Positions 32,211 to 43,459 of a stretch of 64,000 nt of DNA are shown here, in pieces. This DNA is from Bacteroidota bacterium (GTDB taxonomy: Bacteria; Bacteroidota; Bacteroidia; Flavobacteriales_D; Crocinitomicaceae): the NCBI GenBank assembly GCA_030148165.1, contig JASBTZ010000008.1, positions 62,001-126,000 on the forward strand, read 5' to 3'. Positions within the stretch are counted from its first letter, which is position 1; every line of letters starts with the position of its first letter. A program made the translations under genes and the position numbers. The notes under the pieces were generated by a model that was given only the letters and a program-made list of their open reading frames with translations, had not been told where the DNA came from and did not search any database.

Positions 32211-33329
32211 ATGAAGATTGCACTTTTTTCAGCGTTTTACCCTTATCGAGGCGGAATAGCTCAGTTTAGCGCTATGTTATTTCGGGCATTGGAGAAAGAG
32301 CATCAGGTTCAGGCTTACACCTTCAAGCGCCAATATCCACAGTTTTTATTTCCAGGAAGCAGTCAATTTGTAGATGACACTGATTTGGCCGATCGCATTG
32401 ATGCGAAGAAAATTCTTGATACGGTGAATCCTATTTCTTACCGCACTGCAGCGAAAACCATTAATGAAGGTAATCCGGATATCTTCATCAGCCAGTATTG
32501 GATGACTTTTTTTGGTCCTTCGATTGGCAAGATGACCAAGTCGATTAAGAAAGATTGTAAGAAGATTGCCATTCTCCATAACGTTATTCCGCATGAGAAA
32601 CGATTTTTTGATCGCTCATCCAATAAGTACTTCCTGAAACAGAATGATGGTTTTGTTGTGATGAGCGATGCCGTACTGGAAGATTTGTTATTGTTAAAGC
32701 CCGATGCGAAGTATCTGAGAATTGACCATCCTGTTTACAATCAGTTTGGAGATAAAATGTTGAGGAATGATGCACTGGAAGAACTGGGCCTTAATACAGA
32801 GAACAAGTACCTGCTTTTCTTCGGCTTTATCAGAGATTACAAAGGACTTGATCTTTTGTTGCAATCCATGAATGACCTAACAGATGATGTTCATTTAATT
32901 ATTGCCGGAGAAGTTTACGGGGACTGGAAAAAGTATGAGGCACAGATTGATAACAAGAATTTAAAAGGAAGAGTTCATATATATACCAAGTACATTCCGG
33001 ACGAGGATGTACGATTGTATTTTTCGGCTGCGGATGTTTGTGTTCTTCCTTATAAAAGTGCAACCCAGAGTGGAATTACCGCAATTTCGCACCATTTTGA
33101 TCTTCCAATTATTGCAACTGATGTAGGTGGATTGAAAGAAGGGGTGGAAGATGGACAAAAAGGGATCATCGTTGATCAGCCGCATGCTCATTTGATCTCC
33201 AATGCGATCAAGCATTATTTCACCGGAAATCTGAAAGAAAGATTCAGCGAAAAGATCAAAGCTGATAAATCTGAAAACAATTGGGATAAGTTTGGTGAAA
33301 AGGTGGTCCGTTTCGCTGAAGAACTCTAA
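32211..33329 (+). CDS. Family 4 (GT-B) glycosyltransferase
   Basis: 372 aa. N-terminal half has SAFYPYRGGIAQFSAMLF (GGI acceptor loop); C-terminal half the GT4 donor site: FFGFIRDYKGLDLLLQS, HLIIAGEVYGDW, and VLPYKSATQSGITAISHHFDLPIIATDVGGLKEGV, matching the EX7E-type region. Sugar and acceptor are unknown; surface polysaccharide is likely given the nearby GT2 and phosphatase. TAACTTCG (32197-32204) lies 6 nt before the ATG, so the mRNA may be nearly leaderless. Confidence 0.92.
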   Translation: MKIALFSAFYPYRGGIAQFSAMLFRALEKEHQVQAYTFKRQYPQFLFPGSSQFVDDTDLADRIDAKKILDTVNPISYRTAAKTINEGNPDIFISQYWMTFFGPSIGKMTKSIKKDCKKIAILHNVIPHEKRFFDRSSNKYFLKQNDGFVVMSDAVLEDLLLLKPDAKYLRIDHPVYNQFGDKMLRNDALEELGLNTENKYLLFFGFIRDYKGLDLLLQSMNDLTDDVHLIIAGEVYGDWKKYEAQIDNKNLKGRVHIYTKYIPDEDVRLYFSAADVCVLPYKSATQSGITAISHHFDLPIIATDVGGLKEGVEDGQKGIIVDQPHAHLISNAIKHYFTGNLKERFSEKIKADKSENNWDKFGEKVVRFAEEL

Positions 33330-33362
33330 TTCTCAAAGACTTTGAAATAGCTAGCTTTTCTA

Positions 33363-33393
33363 TTGATTTTAATAAACGTAAAGTCTATATTTG
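33363..33393 (+). promoter_or_regulatory. secDF promoter (Bacteroidota type)
   Basis: TTG (33363-33365) followed after 20 nt by TATATTTG (33386-33393) matches the primary-sigma consensus of the phylum, TTG-N17-23-TAnnTTTG. It lies 34 nt before the secDF ATG. This is the clearest full promoter match noticed in the window. Confidence 0.7.
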
Positions 33394-33426
33394 CAGGCTC
33401 AATATTTACTTAACTATTTTACGAAA

Positions 33427-36495
<3,069 letters not shown>

Positions 36496-36517
36496 TCAAT
36501 TAGAGATACAAATATTG

Positions 36518-36542
36518 AAAGCCGCATCATGCGGCTTTTTTT
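36518..36542 (+). terminator. Intrinsic terminator after secDF
   Basis: AAAGCCGC (36518-36525) pairs with GCGGCTTT (36531-36538) around ATCAT, followed by a run of T to 36542. Confidence 0.92.
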
Positions 36543-36660
36543 ATGAACCAAACGATCGGCTTGGTTTTTGCGTCTTATTAATAAAGAAACTTGGTTATGA
36601 TTGTGTTTGTTGGAATTATTTTGGTTGTAGTTGTGAGTAACTGGGTATATCACTTTATGA

Positions 36661-38037
36661 TTAATCCATAAGATTGATTACTTCATGAGATTTGTTTTTG
36701 CGCAGGAACAGGTTTAATATTGTCCTCGCATCCCGATCGTCATTAATGATGTCTACATATTTACTCCACTGATCAACCGGTTTAGAGCGAAAATGGTAAG
36801 GAGCATATCCTATACCAGCAAGAATCCCATTTTCTATATAAATCAAGCTACGTTCATTTCGTTTACGGCCCTTATCAACCACATAAAAGGTAGCCTCATC
36901 CATGTTTAACTTATCGATTAAAACCTTGCATCTCCTATTATAGGAGGTAAATCCTTCTTCTTGTATACAAGCTCCGGAACAATTCTTCAGCGTATATTGA
37001 AAACACGCAGAACTTGTTTTGTATAAGTCGCAAAGTTTTGAACACAAGTTGTACTCTTCTACAAGACGCTCCATGTAATTGGTCCCCTCCTTTCTTGAAA
37101 TAAAGGTGGTCAGAGGTGTCAATGTTACTTTAGCCAATCGATCAATATAGAAACGTATATACCCGCCTTCATCGGTATAATAGAACAATCCAAAAGGAAA
37201 AGAACTCCTTCGTAAAGACTTATTATAAATCGGCTTGTGGTGTTTGATCAACAGTGATTCTTTTAATAAGGCGATTAATTCAGAACCCGTAAGTTCAAAT
37301 TCTATCCGAGCTATTTCCTTTTGCATCTGGATCGCTTTCTTCGTCGTTGAATTTCTCAGATGCTGATCAATTCGTTTACGGATATGGATGCTCTTGCCGA
37401 TGTATATGATCTGGTTAAATTCATTGTAGAATTTATAGACACCAGTCTTGTTCGGTATTTCTTCAAGAACATTGACATCCAGATTAGGATGAAGCTTTTT
37501 CGGGTTGAGTTCTTTCTGGATAAAAGTGGAAAGGTTATTTGGATCCTTCTCGAAGAGTAAAGTAAACAGTTTAGCGGTGGCAAAGGCATCGCCTCCTGCT
37601 CGATGTCGACCTTTTATCTCAATATCTAAGCTCCGTGAAAGCTTGCCAAGACTATATGATTCGTGTCCGGGTATAACGTAGCGTGATGCTCTAACGGTAC
37701 ATAAATGGGGTCTTCTGTAGTCGTAACCAAGATTTCGAAATTCATGCCGGATAATTCCATAGTCGAATCCAACATTATGCGCAACAAAAACACAGTCCTC
37801 CGTAAATTCGACAATCTCTTTGGCTATTTCGAAAAACCGGGGTGCGTCCTTGACCATGTGATCACTAATTCCGGTTAATTGAACAATGAAAGGTGGAATG
37901 GTAATTTCCGGGTTAACCAGTGAAACGAATTCGTCAATCACATCTTTCCCATCGTGCTTATAAATAGCGATTTCGGTGATCTTTGAGTCCTTTGGACTAC
38001 CACCTGTTGTTTCGATATCTACAATCGCGAAGTGCAT
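36661..38037 (-). CDS. Fused DnaQ-like 3'-5' exonuclease and UvrC-type GIY-YIG nuclease
   Basis: 458 aa from ATG 38037 (MHFAIVDIETTGG); a second ATG 6 nt upstream is possible. N-terminal DEDDh exonuclease (about 1-165): AIVDIETTGG, FVAHNVGFDYGII, HRAGGDAFATA. Then a GIY-YIG nuclease (about 195-280; TGVYKFYNEFNQIIYIGKSIHIRKRI), with a Cys-rich tail (CSKLCDLYKTSSACFQYTLKNCSGAC). The pairing resembles the Cho/UvrC plus polymerase-III epsilon fusions of other bacteria; a role in DNA repair is likely but not specified. Single gene. Confidence 0.85.
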   Translation of the reverse strand: MHFAIVDIETTGGSPKDSKITEIAIYKHDGKDVIDEFVSLVNPEITIPPFIVQLTGISDHMVKDAPRFFEIAKEIVEFTEDCVFVAHNVGFDYGIIRHEFRNLGYDYRRPHLCTVRASRYVIPGHESYSLGKLSRSLDIEIKGRHRAGGDAFATAKLFTLLFEKDPNNLSTFIQKELNPKKLHPNLDVNVLEEIPNKTGVYKFYNEFNQIIYIGKSIHIRKRIDQHLRNSTTKKAIQMQKEIARIEFELTGSELIALLKESLLIKHHKPIYNKSLRRSSFPFGLFYYTDEGGYIRFYIDRLAKVTLTPLTTFISRKEGTNYMERLVEEYNLCSKLCDLYKTSSACFQYTLKNCSGACIQEEGFTSYNRRCKVLIDKLNMDEATFYVVDKGRKRNERSLIYIENGILAGIGYAPYHFRSKPVDQWSKYVDIINDDRDARTILNLFLRKNKSHEVINLMD

Positions 38038-38197
38038 ATACAAATATAGGAAATGCTCAACGTATTTTATTTACGCTTCAGGAATGCACAGTACATAATC
38101 CTATTTGACCGCTCATCACGAATTACATACGATCAAAGGAAGAGTAATGAGTGCCGACCCGGAAACTTTTATCTTTAAAATATTAATTACCAACTGG

Positions 38198-38386
38198 ATG
38201 GATAAGCGAACACAATTTATTTACCGACTTATATTTGGATCAGTGATCATTGCTGGTGTGATTTTCCTTTCTTTCAGATATCTCATGAAGGGATCACCTG
38301 TTATTAAGGTCTTAGCTCTAGGACTGATCATTGCAACGGCATATCTTGTAGTCGATTATTTAATCCGAAAATCTAAAGAAAAATAA
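38198..38386 (+). CDS. Hypothetical small two-helix membrane protein
   Basis: 62 aa from ATG 38198. The frame is open upstream to 38105, but the internal ATG is preferred: a TATCTTTA -7 box at about 38170-38177 would start the transcript just before it, and it puts the two transmembrane helices (about 10-28 and 38-56) near the start. The end is RKSKEK. No family recognised. It lies 2 nt before the SPFH gene, so the two are an operon. Confidence 0.6.
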   Translation: MDKRTQFIYRLIFGSVIIAGVIFLSFRYLMKGSPVIKVLALGLIIATAYLVVDYLIRKSKEK

Positions 38387-38388
38387 TT

Positions 38389-39264
38389 ATGAACGACTTT
38401 AAACAACAAATGCCAAACTTCAATATTGATCCGAAAAAAATCGGAAGATATGTGCTGTACGGTGTAATCGGATTAGTCTTAGTAATCCTGTTCTTCATGT
38501 CATGGCAAAGTGTTGAACCAGGTGAGCAAGGATTCGTCTATCGTCCTTACGGCAGTGGGGTAGATTTTAAGGAAGATACTTTTGAAGAAGGTACCTATTT
38601 TATCGCACCTTGGAATGATCTGATAACGTATAGTGTTCGGCAAAACACGGCGAAGTATAACTCAACTGTTATGGATATCAATGGTACCAATATTGAAGTT
38701 GATATCGCGGTGCGATATGCAATTGCGAAAGGTAAAGTTGCTGAGCTTCACATGCAGCATGGACGGAACTTCATCGAATTTATCGATGATAAATCGAAAG
38801 GTGCAATCAAGGATGTTATTGGTCGATACACTTACGAGCAGGTATATAGCTCAAAGCGCGAAGCGCTTGAGGGTGAGATAGAAGATCTACTTCGTCCTGA
38901 CTTTCAGGAAAACTTCATCTCTCTTGCTTATGTTGAGATCGCTGATGTGAATTTGCCTGCAAACATCGCTCAACAGATAACCGAGAAAGAAACACAGAAG
39001 CAGAAGAACCTGACTGCAAAAGAAAAGCAAAAAGAACAGGAATATCTTGCAAACGCACGTATTGAAAAAGCAAGAGGAGATTCCTCTTTGGTAATTTCAG
39101 CTCGATTTAAAGCCGAGGCAATTCAGTTGGAGGCGGAGCAAATTTCAAGAAACCCACAATACATTGAATTGAAGAAATGGGAGAAATGGGATGGAATAGG
39201 TTCGCCTTATGGTGAGAGTAACGTATTCGGTGCAGGAGTATCCGTATTAAAAGGATATAAATAA
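38389..39264 (+). CDS. Prohibitin-like SPFH-domain protein
   Basis: 291 aa. One N-terminal transmembrane helix (about 20-38), then an SPFH/prohibitin domain (about 42-220; PGEQGFVYRPYGSG, FIAPWNDLITYSVRQNT, VDIAVRYAIAKGKVAELH), then a Lys/Glu/Gln-rich coiled coil (about 205-260; EKETQKQKNLTAKEKQKEQEYL). Family members form ring or scaffold assemblies in the membrane and often attend membrane proteases. Preceded by the small membrane gene in one operon. Confidence 0.88.
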   Translation: MNDFKQQMPNFNIDPKKIGRYVLYGVIGLVLVILFFMSWQSVEPGEQGFVYRPYGSGVDFKEDTFEEGTYFIAPWNDLITYSVRQNTAKYNSTVMDINGTNIEVDIAVRYAIAKGKVAELHMQHGRNFIEFIDDKSKGAIKDVIGRYTYEQVYSSKREALEGEIEDLLRPDFQENFISLAYVEIADVNLPANIAQQITEKETQKQKNLTAKEKQKEQEYLANARIEKARGDSSLVISARFKAEAIQLEAEQISRNPQYIELKKWEKWDGIGSPYGESNVFGAGVSVLKGYK

Positions 39265-39284
39265 GATATTACAAGAATAAAAAG

Positions 39285-39310
39285 AAAGGGAGGCGCGAGC
39301 CTCCCTTTTT
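39285..39310. terminator. Intrinsic terminator between SPFH gene and outer-membrane gene
   Basis: AAAGGGAGGC (39285-39294) pairs with GCCTCCCTTT (39299-39308) around GCGA, followed by T on the plus strand. A-rich sequence on its left (39279-39287) may let it serve the minus-strand gene too. Confidence 0.88.
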
Positions 39311-39313
39311 TAT

Positions 39314-40501
39314 TTAATTTTTCATCTGGTTCTTACTGTTGATTGGTTTCTTTTTGTTCATCACATTAAAACCTACGCTCATCCCCAGTAATCCACCTCC
39401 TTTTTGAGATGAGTAAAAGACGTTTACAGGAATATTTAACGCTCCGGCCTTAAAAGTTCTTCCCGCTCCAATCACGAAGGTTGTATTGAATTTCAAGACA
39501 CCTCTTGTATCTCCAAATTCCCGATTAAAATGGTAGCTTCGGTCAACGTCTTCAGGCTCCATATTGTAATAAGCAAATGTTGTATCATTAGTCATCTCGT
39601 TCCAATCTTTGGAACTGTAATAGTTGTTTTTATCACCGAGAAGACCTTTTGTGTCAAAAAATCCTGCGGATACTTTTTTAAGACCGAATGAAGGACCGAA
39701 AGCGAATTCCCATCCTGATTTACCAAATCGAAAACCGTTTAATAAAGACACAGAAGGCATAAACTGACCTTGCTCAAGTCCTCCTATATTAAAGATCCCT
39801 TCGATTAGCGCAGAAAAATTTTCAGTACCTACATATTGCCCTTCTATCTGATAACCGATCATACTGATACCGGGAAATATATTGAGCCCACCCTGTGATG
39901 TTGAACGTGTAGCGAATTCGTTGTAAGTCCCCGCCATGTAGGCAAATCCTACGCGTGGACCGGAGTTATTGATCTTCCCTACATTGTTTGATGTAATCAC
40001 TTCATTCTTAAAAGTAAGACGTTCGTTTAGTTCCTTTTCGACAGGAATTCCATGCATTTCCTTCAGTAGAATTTCAACCATGCGCTGCATCTCTGCTTCC
40101 TGGTTGTCAAACTCTTTCAATCCAGATTTATAAATCTTTTTGTTTGCAACATCCACGATTTTAATGTTGATGATAATTTTATTTGCGAATGCATCAAAAC
40201 TACCTGACACCGTGTAGTCAACATTGATTTTCTGACCGAGTTGTGCTAGGCACGAAGTACTAATACAGTTGTCGCGAAAATTAGTATCCTGATCATAGGC
40301 GTCGACCATATCGAACTCGTCGTACACGGTGTATTGTTCAAGTTTGATCAACTCGAGTCGGATTAGTTTTGCTGCTATCTCAGGAGTTGCGTACAAACCT
40401 GTAACATTTGGATTGGTAACAGCTATGCTTGATTTACTCTGTGCATTTCCTGCATAGTTAATACCTGCCATAATTGCGATTGTTAAAATGATTGTTTTCA
40501 T
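39314..40501 (-). CDS. Secreted CsgG/FlgO-like domain plus predicted outer-membrane beta-barrel protein
   Basis: 395 aa. Signal peptide (ending GNAQ, about 20). The N-terminal domain (about 25-150) resembles the periplasmic CsgG/TolB-like nucleating fold: AAKLIRLELIKLEQYTVYDEFD, LAQLGQKINVDYTVSGSFD, IIINIKIVDVANKKIYKSG. The C-terminal half is a beta-barrel-like region (about 175-395; GFRFGKSGWEFAFGPSFGL). A surface or outer-membrane protein of unknown function. Same strand, 34 nt after the next gene, so probably co-transcribed. Confidence 0.65.
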   Translation of the reverse strand: MKTIILTIAIMAGINYAGNAQSKSSIAVTNPNVTGLYATPEIAAKLIRLELIKLEQYTVYDEFDMVDAYDQDTNFRDNCISTSCLAQLGQKINVDYTVSGSFDAFANKIIINIKIVDVANKKIYKSGLKEFDNQEAEMQRMVEILLKEMHGIPVEKELNERLTFKNEVITSNNVGKINNSGPRVGFAYMAGTYNEFATRSTSQGGLNIFPGISMIGYQIEGQYVGTENFSALIEGIFNIGGLEQGQFMPSVSLLNGFRFGKSGWEFAFGPSFGLKKVSAGFFDTKGLLGDKNNYYSSKDWNEMTNDTTFAYYNMEPEDVDRSYHFNREFGDTRGVLKFNTTFVIGAGRTFKAGALNIPVNVFYSSQKGGGLLGMSVGFNVMNKKKPINSKNQMKN

Positions 40502-40535
40502 GATTTTTGTTTTTATGAGTTATTATTTATTTGAT

Positions 40536-41102
40536 TCAAGATCTTGATATGCCTATTATTATTAGGATTTGTCCGGCTATCCCACAAATAGTACCTGCAG
40601 CTGCTCTTCCCGCTCTTTTCTTTCGAATACCTCTGCGGAAAGCACGTTTCTCACTTATTGTTGCGTCGGGATTCTGCTCTTGAAATGAGCGTTCGTAGTG
40701 TTTAGTCCTGAGTGTAGGTGCCGTTGCTATGATAGCATTGATTGGAATAGAAAACACATTAAATATGAGGCCTGTTACAAATGATCCGGCAAAAGCTCCA
40801 GGTGCTTTAAATGAGGCGTTTGCTTCATCTTCGATTTGAATAAGACTCGCGTGACTATCGCTATCTATTATGGTTACTTCCTTTGTCGGAAGCGAAATAG
40901 ATTGATTCGGTTCAACAGATGTTTCGATTGTATCGATCACTGCTTTTTCGGTCGCCTTGTTGTTTTTTTCAGATTTTTCTTCCGTTCCCCAGGGGTTCTC
41001 CTGTTGTGAAGTAGTTACCCACGGGTTTTCCTGTGCTCGTACATTTGATGTTAGCAGTATAGTAACTGTGACGAGTAATGAGATTTGATATTTTCTGTAC
41101 AT
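40536..41102 (-). CDS. Hypothetical exported protein with glycine-rich hydrophobic segments
   Basis: 188 aa. N-terminal signal (ILLTSNVRAQ), two near-repeats of QENPWGT (about 25-45), a low-complexity Glu/Ser/Thr linker, then two hydrophobic helices (about 108-128 and 165-185) separated by a basic stretch (RAFRRGIRKKRAGRAA). No family recognised. Promoter-like TACTTTTG lies about 20-30 nt before the ATG. It probably forms an operon with the CsgG-like gene behind it. Confidence 0.6.
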   Translation of the reverse strand: MYRKYQISLLVTVTILLTSNVRAQENPWVTTSQQENPWGTEEKSEKNNKATEKAVIDTIETSVEPNQSISLPTKEVTIIDSDSHASLIQIEDEANASFKAPGAFAGSFVTGLIFNVFSIPINAIIATAPTLRTKHYERSFQEQNPDATISEKRAFRRGIRKKRAGRAAAGTICGIAGQILIIIGISRS

Positions 41103-41203
41103 AACTTTTGGTTTTTGTATAGTCCAAAAGTATGTGCATATAACGCATAAATATTACTGAATTAAGCGTCTAATAAAATTATAGTTGTGAAACACGCAAA
41201 TAT

Positions 41204-42220
41204 CTAAGCTTGATCTTCCAATTCGAGTTCAATGCGTTTACGGTAATGATTCACCATATTTTTTAATTGAAAAACAAATTTGTCTCTTTCCTTTTCATTG
41301 ATGACACTGATGGGGTTCGAGTTGCTCAATTGGCGTTCGATAATATTTTCGGTGTCCGCTAGGTAGTTCGGATCGCTGGTGTGCAAAGTAGACATCATAT
41401 TGTGTCCGATAAACAAGCCCTTGCTATCTTCTGATCGATAATATATGCTTGTACCAGGATTGACAGTGCCATTAAGAAATACTTCATACTCACATCCGTT
41501 GGCCGGTGGTTCAGTATAGGCGTTGTATTTTTTCCCTACCGTCATTTGTGCATTCAAATGATCAATGTAACGATCCATTAATTCTAGTAGATATAATGCG
41601 AAACTCGGATCTGCGAACTGGTGAGATATGAAGTTAGAATAGATTTCCCTTGCTAAACCTCTCAATAATTCCAGATCGTATATTTCTTTTGTCGGGATCT
41701 GATTGTAGTATTTGATAGCTTCTAGCCCTACTTCGAACGATTTTGCCGGAATCTTTTCGTACGCATATTGTATATCTTTATATGCTTCTAACTTAAGATA
41801 GGTCTTTGCCCAAAAGAATAATTTGAACCGAATTAAATGGGGAAAACTCAACATTTGAAGAAAGGGCATATTCGTTACGGTTATAATCATTTCGGGATTT
41901 CGCTTGGACTGAATTTGTTTAAGTGAATCCCTGATTTCCGTTAAATAGGTATGCATGCTGAAATCGTAAACTGCTAAGGGTTGATAGCTGAATATAGCCT
42001 GGTGTTTATTTACTCCGTAGACTGCGTCCATCGAAATGCGAAACTCACGACACAACTTTTCCAGTTCATTGATGGTTAAAAGTGTTTCTCCGCGATATCT
42101 TCTATAGACAGCGTCCTGGCTAATATTAAGAATGTCTCCAACGATATTACCCAGAGAGTCTTTGCCTTGTGATTGTCGTTTGATTTCTTCGAATATGAGT
42201 TTTTGGTAATCCGGTTTCAT
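41204..42220 (-). CDS. HTH-domain regulator of a Bacteroidota-type family
   Basis: 338 aa. N-terminal helix-turn-helix (about 20-70; GNIVGDILNISQDAVYRRYRGETLLTINELEKLCREF) similar in layout to XRE/BetR-type domains; the remaining 260 residues are mostly helical with no known domain recognised (YYNQIPTKEIYDLELLRGL, HLNAQMTVGKKYNAY). Likely a cytoplasmic transcription regulator. Its ATG overlaps the stop of the LMW-PTP-like gene by 4 nt, so the two proteins are made together. Confidence 0.75.
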   Translation of the reverse strand: MKPDYQKLIFEEIKRQSQGKDSLGNIVGDILNISQDAVYRRYRGETLLTINELEKLCREFRISMDAVYGVNKHQAIFSYQPLAVYDFSMHTYLTEIRDSLKQIQSKRNPEMIITVTNMPFLQMLSFPHLIRFKLFFWAKTYLKLEAYKDIQYAYEKIPAKSFEVGLEAIKYYNQIPTKEIYDLELLRGLAREIYSNFISHQFADPSFALYLLELMDRYIDHLNAQMTVGKKYNAYTEPPANGCEYEVFLNGTVNPGTSIYYRSEDSKGLFIGHNMMSTLHTSDPNYLADTENIIERQLSNSNPISVINEKERDKFVFQLKNMVNHYRKRIELELEDQA

Positions 42221-42555
42221 AATTCAAAGTATTTATTGCATTTGCGTTGAAGGATCTCGATCAATTCAATTGAATAGTACGTGTAGCTATCCGGAATGTC
42301 CAACACTATAAACTCTTTTCCATTTGAATCTAAATTCTGTTCGATCCATGCTTTATGATCATGCTCCATCACAAAGATTCGATCAGCCCAATCTAGTAGA
42401 TCCTGGGAAATAAAATTGGAGCCGTTGATTTCACATGCACCTTTGTCAATTCCTGCTGATCTGAAATCAAACAAATTAAATTGTTCGGAAAAGAAATCTT
42501 CTGCAGTTTTAGATCGATCGACATTAGCTTTACAGATGAATAGTGTGTTTTTCAT
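42217..42555 (-). CDS. Low-molecular-weight protein-tyrosine-phosphatase-family protein
   Basis: 112 aa, shorter than classical LMW-PTPs (about 150) but typical of the short subgroup. Catalytic P-loop C8-x5-R14 (CKANVDRS) and the general-acid region DIPDSYTY near the C terminus are present. Possibly dephosphorylates tyrosine or acts on arsenate- or nucleotide-type substrates. Its stop overlaps the regulator gene; terminator 42567-42592 lies upstream of it and ends the preceding gene. Confidence 0.8.
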   Translation of the reverse strand: MKNTLFICKANVDRSKTAEDFFSEQFNLFDFRSAGIDKGACEINGSNFISQDLLDWADRIFVMEHDHKAWIEQNLDSNGKEFIVLDIPDSYTYYSIELIEILQRKCNKYFEL

Positions 42556-42566
42556 TTCCCTAAAAT

Positions 42567-42592
42567 AAAAAAGGTACGCGAAAGCGTACCTT
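42567..42592 (-). terminator. Intrinsic terminator of the beta-barrel protein gene
   Basis: AAGGTACGC (42571-42579) pairs with GCGTACCTT (42584-42592) around GAAA. On the minus strand it is followed by a T run (A run 42567-42572 on the plus strand), so it ends the gene at 42618-43355. Confidence 0.9.
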
Positions 42593-42617
42593 AATTTATT
42601 AAGTTATTATGTCTGCA

Positions 42618-43355
42618 TTAATCTCCGAACCAAAATCTGAAGTTTACTCCAATTACACTATTATTAATTGTATTCCCATTGTCTTGATTGGTCGCCATGT
42701 TTGCTAAACCAAGCCTGTATGAAACACCGACCTCAAAATTTCCAAATCTCATTCCGGCTCCAGGATACACACCAAAATCAAAGGCTGTCACAATGTGTTC
42801 ATTATCGTCATTGCCAATTTCATCATTGTCTGTATCAGAGCTGGATGAGGTAGATGATGATTCGGTTCCGTTATCATCAGTTACCGTAGTTGATTCTGAT
42901 TCACCGATGGACTTACCACTAATGGCATAGCCCAAATAGGGTCCACCTTCAATGAATAATGTTGCATCGCCAAGCGCCAGGTTAATACGCAGTGCCAACG
43001 GCAGTTCAATATAGTTAAGAATCAATCTCGTATTTGTAGTGACTGTAGTTGTACTCGTGACACCAAAAATCGGCCCTATAGTATAACTATATGTATCTTC
43101 AAATTTGACTCCTTTCTGAGAGAAAAGCAATCCTGTTCTAAACGAAAATGCATCACTCATTTCATAATTGAGGGCAACTCCGGCATTTAATCCAATTAAG
43201 TAGGATTTATTTTCATCATAGTAAGGACCATTGTCAGATTCAAAATTCATACGCCCTAAATTCATACCTGCTTGCGCGCCAAACGATAACTGAGCCGAAG
43301 CGCTCGACGTAACAAGCAATCCCATCGTCATTAATGTAATAAGTCTTCTTTTCAT
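42618..43355 (-). CDS. Porin-family outer-membrane beta-barrel protein
   Basis: 245 aa. Signal peptide ending SSASA-Q (about 22). Eight-strand-like barrel pattern with alternating hydrophobic residues (SFGAQAGMNLGRM, FSFRTGLLFSQKGV, LNYIELPLALRINLAL, FEVGVSYRLGLANM) and the terminal aromatic FRFWFGD typical of outer-membrane barrels. One loop (about 160-185) is a Ser/Thr/Asp-rich low-complexity stretch. A general outer-membrane barrel protein of the Bacteroidota; no substrate known. Confidence 0.85.
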   Translation of the reverse strand: MKRRLITLMTMGLLVTSSASAQLSFGAQAGMNLGRMNFESDNGPYYDENKSYLIGLNAGVALNYEMSDAFSFRTGLLFSQKGVKFEDTYSYTIGPIFGVTSTTTVTTNTRLILNYIELPLALRINLALGDATLFIEGGPYLGYAISGKSIGESESTTVTDDNGTESSSTSSSSDTDNDEIGNDDNEHIVTAFDFGVYPGAGMRFGNFEVGVSYRLGLANMATNQDNGNTINNSVIGVNFRFWFGD

Positions 43356-43404
43356 TATTGTTGTTTTAAGTTTAGCTAAAGCTACGAAATAAACTGGTCG
43401 TAAT

Positions 43405-43438
43405 AAAAAAAAAGAGGAGCTCTTGTGGTCTCCTCTTT
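43405..43438 (-). terminator. Intrinsic terminator of the PspC-domain gene
   Basis: AAAGAGGAG (43411-43419) pairs with CTCCTCTTT (43430-43438) around a 10-nt loop. On the minus strand it runs into nine T (A at 43405-43413), ending the PspC gene at 43460-45001. Confidence 0.88.
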
Positions 43439-43459
43439 GTTGCTAAACTAACTTATGTA

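Noticed and set aside
36597-36671. 24-codon plus-strand ORF with a hydrophobic stretch downstream of the secDF terminator
   Set aside because: It overlaps the 3' end of the convergent nuclease gene and is too short to support.
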